DNA of 64,000 nt from Winogradskyella sediminis. Its GTDB lineage: Bacteria > Bacteroidota > Bacteroidia > Flavobacteriales > Flavobacteriaceae. Below the pieces are notes generated by a model. That model worked only from the letters and a program-made list of their open reading frames with translations, had not been told where the DNA came from and searched no databases. This document shows, in pieces, positions 8,978 through 17,094 of this stretch; within the stretch, counting starts at the first letter, position 1, and each line of letters starts with the position of its first letter. Where the stretch lies: NCBI RefSeq assembly GCF_003387355.1, contig NZ_QUNH01000002.1, positions 599,606 to 663,605 on the forward strand, read 5' to 3'. The position numbers and the translations under genes are program-made.

Positions 8978-9466
8978 TTAAAAAGGTAACCCTAAAAATT
9001 CTTCGACCTCACTAAATTTTAGATGACAGGCTTTATAATGTTTGTTATGTTCTTGAGGTATTTTAGTTTCGTGCGTATTTATGGCTACACATTGTTCTAA
9101 ATTTCTTCTTCTAATAAATTCCGCTTCTGTAGTTACTAGATAAACGTTCTTTTTGCAATCCATACAGTATTTGGCATTATCATAGTCTGTATCCACCAAA
9201 TGATTCCAATTTTTAGAGCATGGATTTTTAAAAATTAATTTTGAAATACTCTCCTTATAATTGTTGAGTAGATTGAGTAAATCAATATTATTGCCATTTT
9301 CTAATTGGCTCTTAAAGTCGGCAATTTCTTTGTCTTTAGATGCGGAAGCGATATAGAATTCGTTTAATAGTTTAATTATAACATCTGGTTGTAATTTTGA
9401 AGCGAGCAAGAGGCCTTTAACAATATTAATTTTTCTCAATAAGTTAAAGTTTTTAGTTCTGTCCAT
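8978..9466 (-). CDS. hypothetical protein with CxxxW...CxxC...C motif
   Basis: A 162-residue protein. The N-terminal half (to about residue 75) is helical. The C-terminal half contains C83-SKNW87, C101-MDC104-KKNVY and C126-VA. This pattern (Cys-x3-Trp...Tyr-Cys-x2-Cys...Val...Cys-Val-Ala) recurs in many uncharacterised bacterial proteins and probably binds zinc; that recognition is from memory. No signal peptide is seen, so it is probably cytosolic. It is the promoter-proximal member of a two-gene unit with the hypothetical gene at 8352. Confidence 0.8.
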   Translation of the reverse strand: MDRTKNFNLLRKINIVKGLLLASKLQPDVIIKLLNEFYIASASKDKEIADFKSQLENGNNIDLLNLLNNYKESISKLIFKNPCSKNWNHLVDTDYDNAKYCMDCKKNVYLVTTEAEFIRRRNLEQCVAINTHETKIPQEHNKHYKACHLKFSEVEEFLGLPF

Positions 9467-9627
9467 AGTTATACTGAGATTTTATTTAGGTTAATATACA
9501 ACCAATGGCTATTAATTGGGATACTTGGCCTTGTTGCTATGCTTGGTATTGTGTTGATAAAAACTAATGTAGTAAAAGAAATTGAACCAGAATAAAATCT
9601 TAAGGTTTTCCTGTTTTTTTATTGTTT

Positions 9628-10083
9628 TTACTCAGCTTCTAAACGCGTAATCATAGCTTTCATTTCTTTTATTTCTTTTTCCTGGGCTTTAATAATTTCA
9701 TCGGCTAGCTTTTTAACTTCCGGATCTTTTAAATCGGCATTTTTACTGGTAAGGATGGCAATGGAATGATGTGGAATCATGGCGCGCATCCATTTTACAT
9801 CATTAATAGGGATTTGTTGCCTTACTAAAAATGTAGACACACCAATGATGGCTAAACTACAGCAAACTATCGCTAGATTCTTTTTTTTATCCTTGTACAT
9901 ATTTTTCATAAAGAAAAACATAACTAAGGCCATGCCACCAACTCCGATTAACGTCATATACATTCTTGTCCAGCTAAAAAATACATGACTAAACTCATAG
10001 GTGTTAAAGTACATGATAATATACATTGAAATTGCAGAACAGGTTAACATGAGTATAAAAGTGGTGTAATTTTTCTTTTGCAT
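9628..10083 (-). CDS. DUF305-family membrane protein
   Basis: A protein of about 151 residues. I chose the start MQKKNYT (ATG at 10083) over an upstream in-frame ATG at 10104 because it leads straight into the first membrane helix. Three hydrophobic segments are followed by a C-terminal helical DUF305 domain with the signature MRAMIPHHSIAIL and a DPEVKKLADEII repeat. DUF305 proteins have a ferritin-like fold, often sit near copper and heavy-metal genes, and the His-His pair may bind metal. No metal-resistance genes are visible nearby, so its role here is open. Confidence 0.88.
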   Translation of the reverse strand: MQKKNYTTFILMLTCSAISMYIIMYFNTYEFSHVFFSWTRMYMTLIGVGGMALVMFFFMKNMYKDKKKNLAIVCCSLAIIGVSTFLVRQQIPINDVKWMRAMIPHHSIAILTSKNADLKDPEVKKLADEIIKAQEKEIKEMKAMITRLEAE

Positions 10084-10171
10084 AATAAAAGGTTTTAGTC
10101 GCATGTAATGGTCTTGTGTAAGATTTCGATGCGTGTTAAAACATTAAAGTTAGCAAATAAATTACGGATAG

Positions 10172-10237
10172 AAAGTCTTCGAGGACTTTTGTAAATCGGC
10201 TAGAACTAGCAATGAATTATACACTGTGTTGGCAGTA
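10172..10237. repeat. structured intergenic element ending in GTTGGCAGTA
   Basis: Between the DUF6090 stop and the DUF305 start lie two small hairpins: AAAGTC/GACTTT (10172-10177 with 10184-10189) and GCTAG/CTAGC (10199-10203 with 10206-10210). They are followed by GTTGGCAGTA at 10228-10237. The last ten bases are the exact reverse complement of 11569-11578 on the other side of the two-gene unit. The element may be a recombination or cassette boundary. Confidence 0.5.
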
Positions 10238-10238
10238 G

Positions 10239-11002
10239 TTATTTATTCTTTGTATTTATTTTTAAATCAATCTCATTTATTAAATCCTTTATATTTTTTT
10301 GCAACTCTAACAATACACTTCTAGAAAAATCAATTTGCATAGACATTTGGATTAAACTACTAATTGTTTTTTCGTCATTATTAAGACCAACTACATATTC
10401 TTGGTTCTGTAACTCAAAATCTAGTCCTGTAAGATTTTTAAGAGACCAATTACTTATTGTTTTGGAATAATATATTCTTTAAATTGTCTCGTTTTATTTT
10501 TAGCCACCTCCATTGCGCCTAAATTTTTAGAGGTGCTTAAATAATATTGGGTTAAGAGATTTTTTAACTCTCTTTTTTTTATCAGTTCTATGTTTCCAGA
10601 ATAAATCAAATTATTATAACCAGCACTTTTAGAAATAAACTCTCTAATTTCAAAAATGATACCCGTTGTAAAATATTTTAAAAGTTTATTCCTATTTTCT
10701 TTTGAAGGTTTATTTTCAGAGATAATTTGTAAAATATTATAAATTTCTATTTTCTTGGCTTTATGAAATTTTGAAATTTCATTAATTTGAATTGAGTCAG
10801 CTACTAAATTCTCTCTAATTTCAGATAGTAAAATTATTTCTTTTTTAGAGTTTTGGTATGAATTATTAATTTTATTAATCCATAGTGCAATTAAAATACC
10901 AATTACTACAAGAACAATCTCTCCAATTGCATATATAAAATATTTACGAAATCTATTTTCTTTTATTATTTTTTTGCGGAATGTTCTAAAAATTTTAGCC
11001 AT
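10239..11002 (-). pseudogene. DUF6090-family membrane protein, frameshifted
   Basis: The intact frame starts at 11002 and stops at 10454 after 182 residues. It has the DUF6090 hallmarks: basic N-terminus, then one membrane helix (AIGEIVLVVIGILIALWIN), then a helical periplasmic domain. DUF6090 proteins usually have about 250 residues. The missing end is present in another frame of the same strand: from about 10478 down to a TAA at 10239-10241 it reads NWSLKNLTGLDFELQNQEYV and continues helical. That is the expected DUF6090 C-terminus. Rejoining the frames gives about 254 residues. The shift lies between 10456 and 10478, near a run of four A on the coding strand, and fits loss of one base. It may be a real mutation or a sequencing error. 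Confidence 0.75.
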
Positions 11003-11028
11003 TTTTTAAGTTGTTAATATTTAAAAAC

Positions 11029-11538
11029 TTAAAATTTATATTTAAAATACAATCCTGTTTCTAATATCGCACCAGGTGATTCGCTATTGAAAGTTGAAAT
11101 AATCCTAAATCCATATTCATAATCATCAGTTTGAGAAATAAATGCTCTAACTCCTAAATCCATACCAAATCCACTGCCATCATCTAAATTTAATTTATCA
11201 TCGAAGTCCATATAAGAAAAACCCATTATTGAGGCTATTCCAAATTTTGAATCTTCTGAATTAAATCTATAATCAACGTTAAAATAATATTTACCGACAT
11301 TGTAATCGTCATTAATCAAATCACTGTCAATTGTTCCATTTAAAAATCCTAGTATTAAATTTATTTTATTTGTTGCTTGGTATCCAATTCCAACACCATA
11401 TGCTAATTCTGCGTCGTTTTTAATTAATAGTGACGTTCCGTGAATTTCAGCATTAAATTTTGATTGAGCGACAATTGTCATTGGTAAGACTAATAAAATT
11501 ACTAAAAGTATTTTTTTTATTTTCATTTTCATTTTCAT
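11029..11538 (-). CDS. outer-membrane beta-barrel protein (porin-like)
   Basis: A small outer-membrane beta-barrel protein of about 170 residues. A signal peptide is visible (KKILLVILLVLPMTIVAQ). Alternating hydrophobic strands follow (YGVGIGYQATNKINLILGF, YYFNVDYRF, FGIASIMGFSYMDF), and the protein ends in the typical aromatic strand LYFKYKF. I moved the start to one of three in-frame ATGs (11538, 11532 or 11526). The frame is open further up to a TTG at 11577, but that codon lies inside the inverted repeat and gives a poor leader. The DUF6090 gene follows on the same strand after 26 bases, so the two are probably a unit. Confidence 0.82.
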   Translation of the reverse strand: MKMKMKIKKILLVILLVLPMTIVAQSKFNAEIHGTSLLIKNDAELAYGVGIGYQATNKINLILGFLNGTIDSDLINDDYNVGKYYFNVDYRFNSEDSKFGIASIMGFSYMDFDDKLNLDDGSGFGMDLGVRAFISQTDDYEYGFRIISTFNSESPGAILETGLYFKYKF

Positions 11539-11568
11539 TTTTATTTTATGGTTAATATTGAGTTTAAT

Positions 11569-11760
11569 TACTGCCAACGTCTATATACCACCAATATTAT
11601 CGTTATTAACCCTTTTAGTTATCCTGATAACTACTGTGATGTTTTGGCATATACGCAATGCATAAAACTAAGTAATTTTACACTAAGTTTTGTACGTAAC
11701 TTTACGTATATGGCTTAAATATAAGTGCGTTATGGCTATGGTATATACGGTTTGCCGTAA
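11569..11760. repeat. inverted-repeat-bounded intergenic element
   Basis: The stretch is bounded by an imperfect inverted repeat of about 21 bases: 11569-11589 (begins TACTGCCAAC, ends TATATACC) and 11740-11760 (begins GGTATATA, ends GCCGTAA). The left ten bases also match 10228-10237 in reverse orientation. No gene is seen inside. It resembles a folded recombination site or a small mobile noncoding element. Confidence 0.5.
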
Positions 11761-11807
11761 AGTCCTTAAAAAAAAAGGCTAATGTTAGGTACACAAACGT
11801 TTAAATT

Positions 11808-12482
11808 TTAATCGGCTGCTATAGGCGAAATCATAATATGGGCTCTATGTGTCCCAGGATTCATAATCCAAGGATGGTTAGAAGCGGCTGGTGCTTCTGG
11901 CAAGCCTGTAGATTCGGCTGTAGCCCAAGGTAAATACACTACATATCTCAGTTTGGCATCTGCTACGTTTGCGGTTTCAGGATTGTACAGTGTTTTTGGT
12001 CCGGAATAAATATGCAATGTCGCACCTGTGGGAATGTGGAGCTGTTCGGCTTTCACTTCTGCTTCACGAATGTCAAAAATCTCTTGGTGCGTTTTACCTT
12101 CGGCTTTTAAAGCGCGTCCTCTTGCCATAAATGGATCGAGGTCTTTTTGATAGCATGCGGCACTAAAGCCTTCTTTATTTGGGTTGTCTACAAGTACAAT
12201 AAATTCGTTGCTACCTTCTTTAAAGGTTACAAATTCTCCTTTCATGTTATAGCCTATAACTTTGCATTCTCCTCTGCTGGCTTCGGGAGCTGCCAATAAT
12301 GCGGTAGCGATTAAGGCTTCGTCAGAGTTAATAAGCTGTAAAGCTTTATCTGTTTCGGTTGGTTGCTGTGCTGATGTGGTTTGCGCGGCATCAGAAGTTT
12401 TAGTGGTTGTTTTGGTTTTGTCTGAAGTGTTACAAGAAAGTAACAGTGCTGCAAAAATAAAGGTGGTGATAATGTGTTTCAT
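11808..12482 (-). CDS. lipoprotein, function unknown
   Basis: A 224-residue protein with a lipoprotein signal: MKHIITTFIFAALLLSC, lipobox LLSC with Cys17 as the lipidated residue. A Thr/Lys/Gln-rich linker to about residue 45 follows. The globular part contains several conserved-looking segments (GECKVIGYNMKGEF, FSAACYQKDLDPFMARG, HPWIMNPGTHRAHIMI), but I know no family name. The final segment mentions several His residues that could bind a ligand. Monocistronic by its surroundings, since terminator-like and repeat structures lie on both sides. Confidence 0.8.
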   Translation of the reverse strand: MKHIITTFIFAALLLSCNTSDKTKTTTKTSDAAQTTSAQQPTETDKALQLINSDEALIATALLAAPEASRGECKVIGYNMKGEFVTFKEGSNEFIVLVDNPNKEGFSAACYQKDLDPFMARGRALKAEGKTHQEIFDIREAEVKAEQLHIPTGATLHIYSGPKTLYNPETANVADAKLRYVVYLPWATAESTGLPEAPAASNHPWIMNPGTHRAHIMISPIAAD

Positions 12483-12589
12483 ATTAGATGGTTGAGTTGA
12501 ATGGTGGTTTTTAAAGTTACTAAAATCTATTGAGAATTAGGAATTTATGTACGCAAGATATTTTGGGTTCTTATGCTTTTAAAATATAC

Positions 12590-12699
12590 CGTCAGTTCGA
12601 GTGGTTTGCAACGTAAGTGCAAATTGTATAGAGCACCTTGGTTACTGTAATTACTTCTCGATAGATGCCAATGAAAAGGTTGGCACACTCCAAGTGACG
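12590..12699. repeat. extragenic palindromic repeat, flavobacterial type
   Basis: CGTCAGTTCGAGTG at 12590-12603 pairs with CACTCCAAGTGACG at 12686-12699 (12 of 14 positions). Between them TTGTATAGAGCA and TTCTCGATAGA face each other. This matches a dispersed intergenic palindrome type that I remember from Flavobacteriaceae genomes. A relative of its right arm occurs twice at 38779-38880. Confidence 0.55.
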
Positions 12700-12711
12700 T
12701 TGGGACGAATC

Positions 12712-12745
12712 AAAAAAAATCCTGATGCGTACATCAGGATTTTTT
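12712..12745 (-). terminator. rho-independent terminator of secA
   Basis: A perfect stem of up to 14 base pairs (12714-12727 with 12732-12745), with a CGTA loop and a GC-containing core CCTGATG/CATCAGG. A run of A on the plus strand gives a U run in the secA transcript. Confidence 0.8.
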
Positions 12746-12797
12746 GAAATTATATTTTAGGTCTTTCTATATCATTCCTACATTTAAAGGAATCAAT

Positions 12798-15700
12798 TTA
12801 GTCATTTACTAAAACCCATTCACCTTTATCGATTAAAGGAATGGCTTGTTTGTATTTTACATCTTTGGTTTCACCACTCATTACATTCTTAATCGTCACT
12901 TTATCGTTTCGTCCAATTTTTGGTTGGTCTCTTACAATCGTTTCTACCACTTGCTGTTGTTGGCGCGATGCACCTTCACCAGCTTGTCTGCTTTGAGACG
13001 CACGTTCATCTAAATTTTGAATCTCATCTTTTTGAGTTTCCAATTTTTCTTGCTTACGAGCTCTAGCTTCTTGAATGTTATGTGCGGTTTCTTGTGGAAT
13101 TTCACCTTTAAATAAGAATGAAATCACATCTTTATTCACTTGGTCAATCATTGCTTTAAACAGCTCAAAAGACTCAAATTTATAAATTAATAACGGATCC
13201 TTTTGCTCGTGTACGGCTAATTGTACAGACTGTTTTAATTCATCCATTTTACGTAAATGTACTTTCCAAGCATCATCTACAATGGCCAAGGTAATGTTCT
13301 TTTCAAAATCATTAATGAGTTGTGTACCTTTGGTTTGGTAAGCTTTCTCTAAGTCGGTAACAACTTGTAGATTTTTTACTCCATCTGTAAATGGCACTAC
13401 AATACGCTTAAACTTGTCGCGTTGGGTATCATAAACATTTTCAATTACAGGAAAAGCTAAATCTGCAGCACGTTGCATTTTTTCTCTATAATGTTGAAAA
13501 GCGGCTTTATAAATGATACCTGCAATTTCTGAAGCATTCTTTTTACCAAATTCAGCTTCGGTAATAGGCGATTCCATTGAGAAATAACGGATCAATTCAA
13601 ACTCGAAGTTTTTATAATCGTTAGCTAGTTTATTTGTTTCAGCAATACCTTCAGAAGTATCAAAAATCATGTTTGCTAAATCAACTCTTAAACGTTCTCC
13701 ATGTAAAGCATTACGACGACGTTTGTAGATGACTTCACGTTGCGCATTCATAACATCATCATATTCTAATAAACGCTTACGAACTCCGAAGTTATTTTCT
13801 TCAACTTTTTTCTGTGCACGCTCAATAGATTTTGAAATCATACCGTGTTGTATCACTTCTCCTTCTTTTAAGCCCATTCTGTCCATCATCTTAGCAATAC
13901 GTTCCGAACCAAATAAACGCATTAAATTATCTTCTAAAGACACGTAGAATTGCGAACTTCCTGGATCTCCCTGACGACCAGCTCTACCTCGTAACTGTCT
14001 GTCTACACGGCGCGAATCGTGACGCTCAGTACCTACAATGGCTAATCCACCAGCTGCTTTTACTTCGTCACTTAACTTAATATCGGTACCACGACCAGCC
14101 ATGTTGGTAGCGATGGTGACTTGCCCAGCATTACCTGCTTGTGCTACAATATCGGCTTCTTTTTTATGTTGCTTGGCATTTAAAACATTATGATTTATTT
14201 TACGAATGCTTAACATTTTGCCTAAAAGCTCTGAAATCTCTACATTAGTTGTACCAATAAGTACAGGTCTACCTGCATTAGATAAGCTTACCACTTCATC
14301 AATAACAGCGTTGTATTTTTCACGTTTTGTTTTGTAAACTAAATCATCCCTATCATCTCTAGCGATTGGTCTGTTAGTAGGAATTTCTACAACATCTAAT
14401 TTATAAATTTCCCAGAATTCCCCTGCTTCCGTTACCGCAGTACCTGTCATACCAGACAGTTTACGATACATTCTAAAGTAATTTTGAAGGGTTACGGTTG
14501 CAAAGGTTTGTGTCGCTGCTTCAATTTTCACATTTTCTTTAGCTTCAATCGCTTGGTGTAAGCCATCTGAATAACGACGACCATCCATAATACGACCAGT
14601 TTGCTCATCGACAATCATAACTTTGTTGTCCATAACAACATATTGATTGTCTTTTTCAAATAAAGCGTAGGCTTTAAGTAATTGATTTAAGGTATGAATA
14701 CGTTCTGACTTAATTCCGAAATCTCTAAATAATTCTTCTTTAAGATTGGCTTCTTCTTCAGACGATAAGCCCATCGCTTCAATTTTAGCGATTTCCGTTC
14801 CCATTTCTGGCATCACGAAAAAGTTAGGATCATCTTTACCAGAAAGAAACTCTACACCTTTGTCAGATAATTCAACTTGATTATTTTTTTCATCAATAAC
14901 ATAATAGAGTTCTGCATCTACTTTAGGCATTTCTCTATTATTGTCTTGCATGTAGAAGTTTTCGGTTTTTTGCAATAACTGCTTAATACCTTCTTCAGAT
15001 AAAAATTTAATTAAAGCCTTGTTTTTAGGAATACCTCTGTAAGCTCTTAATAATTGGAAACCACCTTCTTTAGTGTCGCCTGCTGCAATTAATTTTTTTG
15101 CTTCGGCTAATACTCCAATTAAATATTTGCGTTGTACTTCTTCAATTTGTTGTACCTTAGGTTTCAGCGCATCGAACTCGTGTTCATCACCTCTTGGCAC
15201 AGGACCAGAAATAATTAAAGGAGTACGTGCATCATCTACTAATACAGAATCGACCTCATCTACAATAGCATAATGATGCGGACGCTGCACTAAATCGTCT
15301 GGCGAATGTGCCATATTATCACGTAAGTAATCAAAGCCAAATTCGTTGTTAGTACCGTAAGTAATGTCTGCGTTATACGCTTTACGACGTGCATCAGAAT
15401 TTGGTTGGTGGTAATCGATACAGTCGATACTCATACCATGAAACTGAAAGATTGGTGCCATCCAAGCACTATCTCGTTTGGCTAAGTAATCATTGACCGT
15501 TACGAGGTGCACACCTTTGCCTGCTAAAGCATTTAAATACACAGGAAGTGTTGCCACTAAGGTTTTACCTTCACCAGTTTGCATCTCGGCAATTTTACCT
15601 TGGTGCATGGCGATACCACCAATAAGCTGAACGTCGTAGTGAATCATGTCCCAAGTAATAGGTTTACCAGCAGCATCCCATGAGTTAGCCCAAATGGCTT

Positions 15701-16157
15701 GGTCTCCTTCTAAAGTTACATAATCGTGCTCACCAGAAATTTCACGGTCAAAAGCATTTGCAGTTACCGGAATTTGTGTGTTGTGCACAAAACGTTTTGC
15801 GGTTTCTTTAACCACAGCAAAAGCCTCAGGTAGAATGTCGTTTAAAACACCTTCGGTAACCTCATAGATTTCGTCATCGATTTTATCGACTTCAAGATAC
15901 ATATCTTCACGTTCATCAATATCTTCGGTCACTTGGGCTTTAGCTAAAATATCGTCTTTTTTAGTTTGAAGCGGTAATCTTGCTTCGGCAATTTTAGCTT
16001 TAAATTCAGCTGTTTTTGCCCTTAATTCGTCATGAGATAAAGCTTCTAAAGCTTTTTCAAACGTTTTTATTTTCTCAACAATAGGTTTAATGGCACTAAC
16101 GTCTTGTTTGGATTTATCTCCAACAAAAACTTTAAGTACTTTATCTAAAAAAGTCAT
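12798..16157 (-). CDS. secA: preprotein translocase ATPase SecA
   Basis: SecA drives unfolded secretory proteins through the SecYEG channel. The 1119-residue length is normal for Bacteroidota, longer than the enterobacterial enzyme because of insertions. Walker A is at about 192-199 (MQTGEGKT), the DEVD Walker B box at 300-303, and VDDARTPLIISG follows it. The helicase C-terminal part has the NMAGRGTDI motif and the arginine-rich segment RRVDRQLRGRAGRQGD. The protein ends with a KYKQAIPLIDKGEWVLV motif and lacks the Cys-rich zinc motif found at the end of proteobacterial SecA. The start ATG at 16157 fits the family N-terminus (MTFLDKVLKVFVGDK). It is followed by a strong terminator. Confidence 0.98.
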   Translation of the reverse strand: MTFLDKVLKVFVGDKSKQDVSAIKPIVEKIKTFEKALEALSHDELRAKTAEFKAKIAEARLPLQTKKDDILAKAQVTEDIDEREDMYLEVDKIDDEIYEVTEGVLNDILPEAFAVVKETAKRFVHNTQIPVTANAFDREISGEHDYVTLEGDQAIWANSWDAAGKPITWDMIHYDVQLIGGIAMHQGKIAEMQTGEGKTLVATLPVYLNALAGKGVHLVTVNDYLAKRDSAWMAPIFQFHGMSIDCIDYHQPNSDARRKAYNADITYGTNNEFGFDYLRDNMAHSPDDLVQRPHHYAIVDEVDSVLVDDARTPLIISGPVPRGDEHEFDALKPKVQQIEEVQRKYLIGVLAEAKKLIAAGDTKEGGFQLLRAYRGIPKNKALIKFLSEEGIKQLLQKTENFYMQDNNREMPKVDAELYYVIDEKNNQVELSDKGVEFLSGKDDPNFFVMPEMGTEIAKIEAMGLSSEEEANLKEELFRDFGIKSERIHTLNQLLKAYALFEKDNQYVVMDNKVMIVDEQTGRIMDGRRYSDGLHQAIEAKENVKIEAATQTFATVTLQNYFRMYRKLSGMTGTAVTEAGEFWEIYKLDVVEIPTNRPIARDDRDDLVYKTKREKYNAVIDEVVSLSNAGRPVLIGTTNVEISELLGKMLSIRKINHNVLNAKQHKKEADIVAQAGNAGQVTIATNMAGRGTDIKLSDEVKAAGGLAIVGTERHDSRRVDRQLRGRAGRQGDPGSSQFYVSLEDNLMRLFGSERIAKMMDRMGLKEGEVIQHGMISKSIERAQKKVEENNFGVRKRLLEYDDVMNAQREVIYKRRRNALHGERLRVDLANMIFDTSEGIAETNKLANDYKNFEFELIRYFSMESPITEAEFGKKNASEIAGIIYKAAFQHYREKMQRAADLAFPVIENVYDTQRDKFKRIVVPFTDGVKNLQVVTDLEKAYQTKGTQLINDFEKNITLAIVDDAWKVHLRKMDELKQSVQLAVHEQKDPLLIYKFESFELFKAMIDQVNKDVISFLFKGEIPQETAHNIQEARARKQEKLETQKDEIQNLDERASQSRQAGEGASRQQQQVVETIVRDQPKIGRNDKVTIKNVMSGETKDVKYKQAIPLIDKGEWVLVND

Positions 16158-16263
16158 AGTATAATGTTTGTAACAGATTGATTTTTATCAATCTTTTATT
16201 TGTTAATTTCAGTTAGTTTTGGTGTTTCTAATTTAAGAAAAACACCGCTAATGAGCTACGCTC

Positions 16264-16303
16264 AGTATCTTTAACAAAAGCTTGCGCTTTTATGGAAGAT
16301 ACT
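16264..16303. repeat. two-tiered hairpin in the secA upstream region
   Basis: AGTATCTT (16264-16271) pairs perfectly with AAGATACT (16296-16303), and inside it AAAAGC (16276-16281) pairs with GCTTTT (16286-16291) around a TTGC loop. There is no U run on either side, so it is not a plain terminator. It may be a dispersed extragenic repeat or a structured secA leader. Confidence 0.5.
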
Positions 16304-16433
16304 TGCTCCTTAGGGATAATATAAACGGTTTTAATTCATCACTATTAGATGATTAAATTCTTATGTTTTAGTTCTGAGTGACAGCAACGTGTTTATTAAA
16401 CGTTGATTTCAGCTCAAAAAAGCATCCGAAAAT

Positions 16434-16475
16434 AAAAAAAGTCTCTTAGTTAAGTATAACGCAAGAGACTTTTTT
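16434..16475 (-). terminator. terminator of the DUF2795 gene
   Basis: GTCTCTT (16441-16447) pairs with AAGAGAC (16463-16469), extended by A/T pairs on the outside and GTTA/TAAC inside. A and T runs flank both arms, so it can work in both directions. Confidence 0.75.
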
Positions 16476-16491
16476 GTGATAATTTTATATG

Positions 16492-16713
16492 TTAATATTC
16501 ATCCTCATTCCAGAGGTAATCTTCATCAGTTGGATAATCTGGCCAAATTTCTTCAATAGAGTCATAAGAATCTCCTTCATCTTCTATCGCTTGTAAATTT
16601 TCAACAACTTCCAAAGGTGCTCCTGTTCTAATCGCGTAGTCAATAAGCTCGTCTTTGGTTGCTGGCCAAGGTGCATCACTTAAATAAGATGCTAATTCTA
16701 ATGTCCAATACAT
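16492..16713 (-). CDS. DUF2795 domain protein
   Basis: A 73-residue acidic protein starting MYWTLELASYLSDAPWPATK. This fits the DUF2795 family, small soluble proteins of unknown function widespread in bacteria. The helical core contains the ELIDYAIRTGAPLEVVENLQ segment, and the tail is rich in Asp, Glu and Tyr (EDYLWNEDEY). It stands alone between its own promoter and terminator, which is consistent with steady independent expression. Confidence 0.9.
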   Translation of the reverse strand: MYWTLELASYLSDAPWPATKDELIDYAIRTGAPLEVVENLQAIEDEGDSYDSIEEIWPDYPTDEDYLWNEDEY

Positions 16714-17094
16714 AATTGCGTGTGTAATTTAATTTTTGCAAAAATAATTTTTTAGTTGAACAATCCAAGAAAAAATTAAATTAAATAGCTTTTAGCTATA
16801 ATAAATTAATTAATCGGTCTCGCTTAACATTTATTTTAATGTGTTTTGAGTTACTCAAAGGACATCAATAAATGTTTAATCATTAATATAAAGAACGTAT
16901 AATCTTTAAGGTTTGTTTCGGATTAATTTTTGCAATTTTTAATCCTTACTTTCAAAATAATCTGTGTGTCCATTCGAATGAATATTATGATTTATTAAAC
17001 ATAAAATTTGTATCGAAAATCGAATTTGTACTTGAAACGCTGTTCTCTATACATGCCGACAAAAAAAGTCGAAATATTTGAACTGACGTTTTAA
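16714..17094. other. intergenic region upstream of the DUF2795 gene
   Basis: These 381 bases are AT-rich. The DUF2795 promoter (16739-16768) is at the left end. A short CGAC/GTCG pair around a run of A (17057-17071) lies near the end of the adenosyltransferase gene but is too weak to call a terminator. I see no gene in the rest. Confidence 0.5.
16739..16768 (-). promoter_or_regulatory. Bacteroidota-type promoter of the DUF2795 gene
   Basis: On the minus strand a -33 TTG (16766-16768) is followed after exactly 19 bases by TATTTTTG (16739-16746), a perfect match to TAnnTTTG. The start codon at 16713 lies about 20 bases beyond the expected transcription start. Confidence 0.65.

Larger units (their letters stand above)
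12483..12797. other. intergenic stretch downstream of secA
   Basis: This gap of 315 bases holds an imperfect palindromic repeat (12590-12699) and the secA terminator (12712-12745). I see no coding gene in it. Confidence 0.6.
16158..16491. other. intergenic region upstream of secA
   Basis: These 334 bases separate the DUF2795 gene from secA, both on the minus strand. They contain the DUF2795 terminator (16434-16475) and a two-tiered hairpin (16264-16303), and must contain the secA promoter. A consensus TAnnTTTG is not evident. No small gene is seen. Confidence 0.5.

Noticed and set aside
9467-9594. Plus-strand frame encoding a short hydrophobic segment (WLLIGILGLVAMLGIVLIKTN)
   Set aside because: There is no good start codon before the hydrophobic part, and the frame is short. 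It may be a remnant of a small membrane protein, but I cannot support a gene.
10454-10478. Programmed -1 frameshift in the DUF6090 gene
   Set aside because: No canonical X-XXY-YYZ slippery heptamer in the right phase was found, so a mutation or a sequencing error is the simpler explanation.
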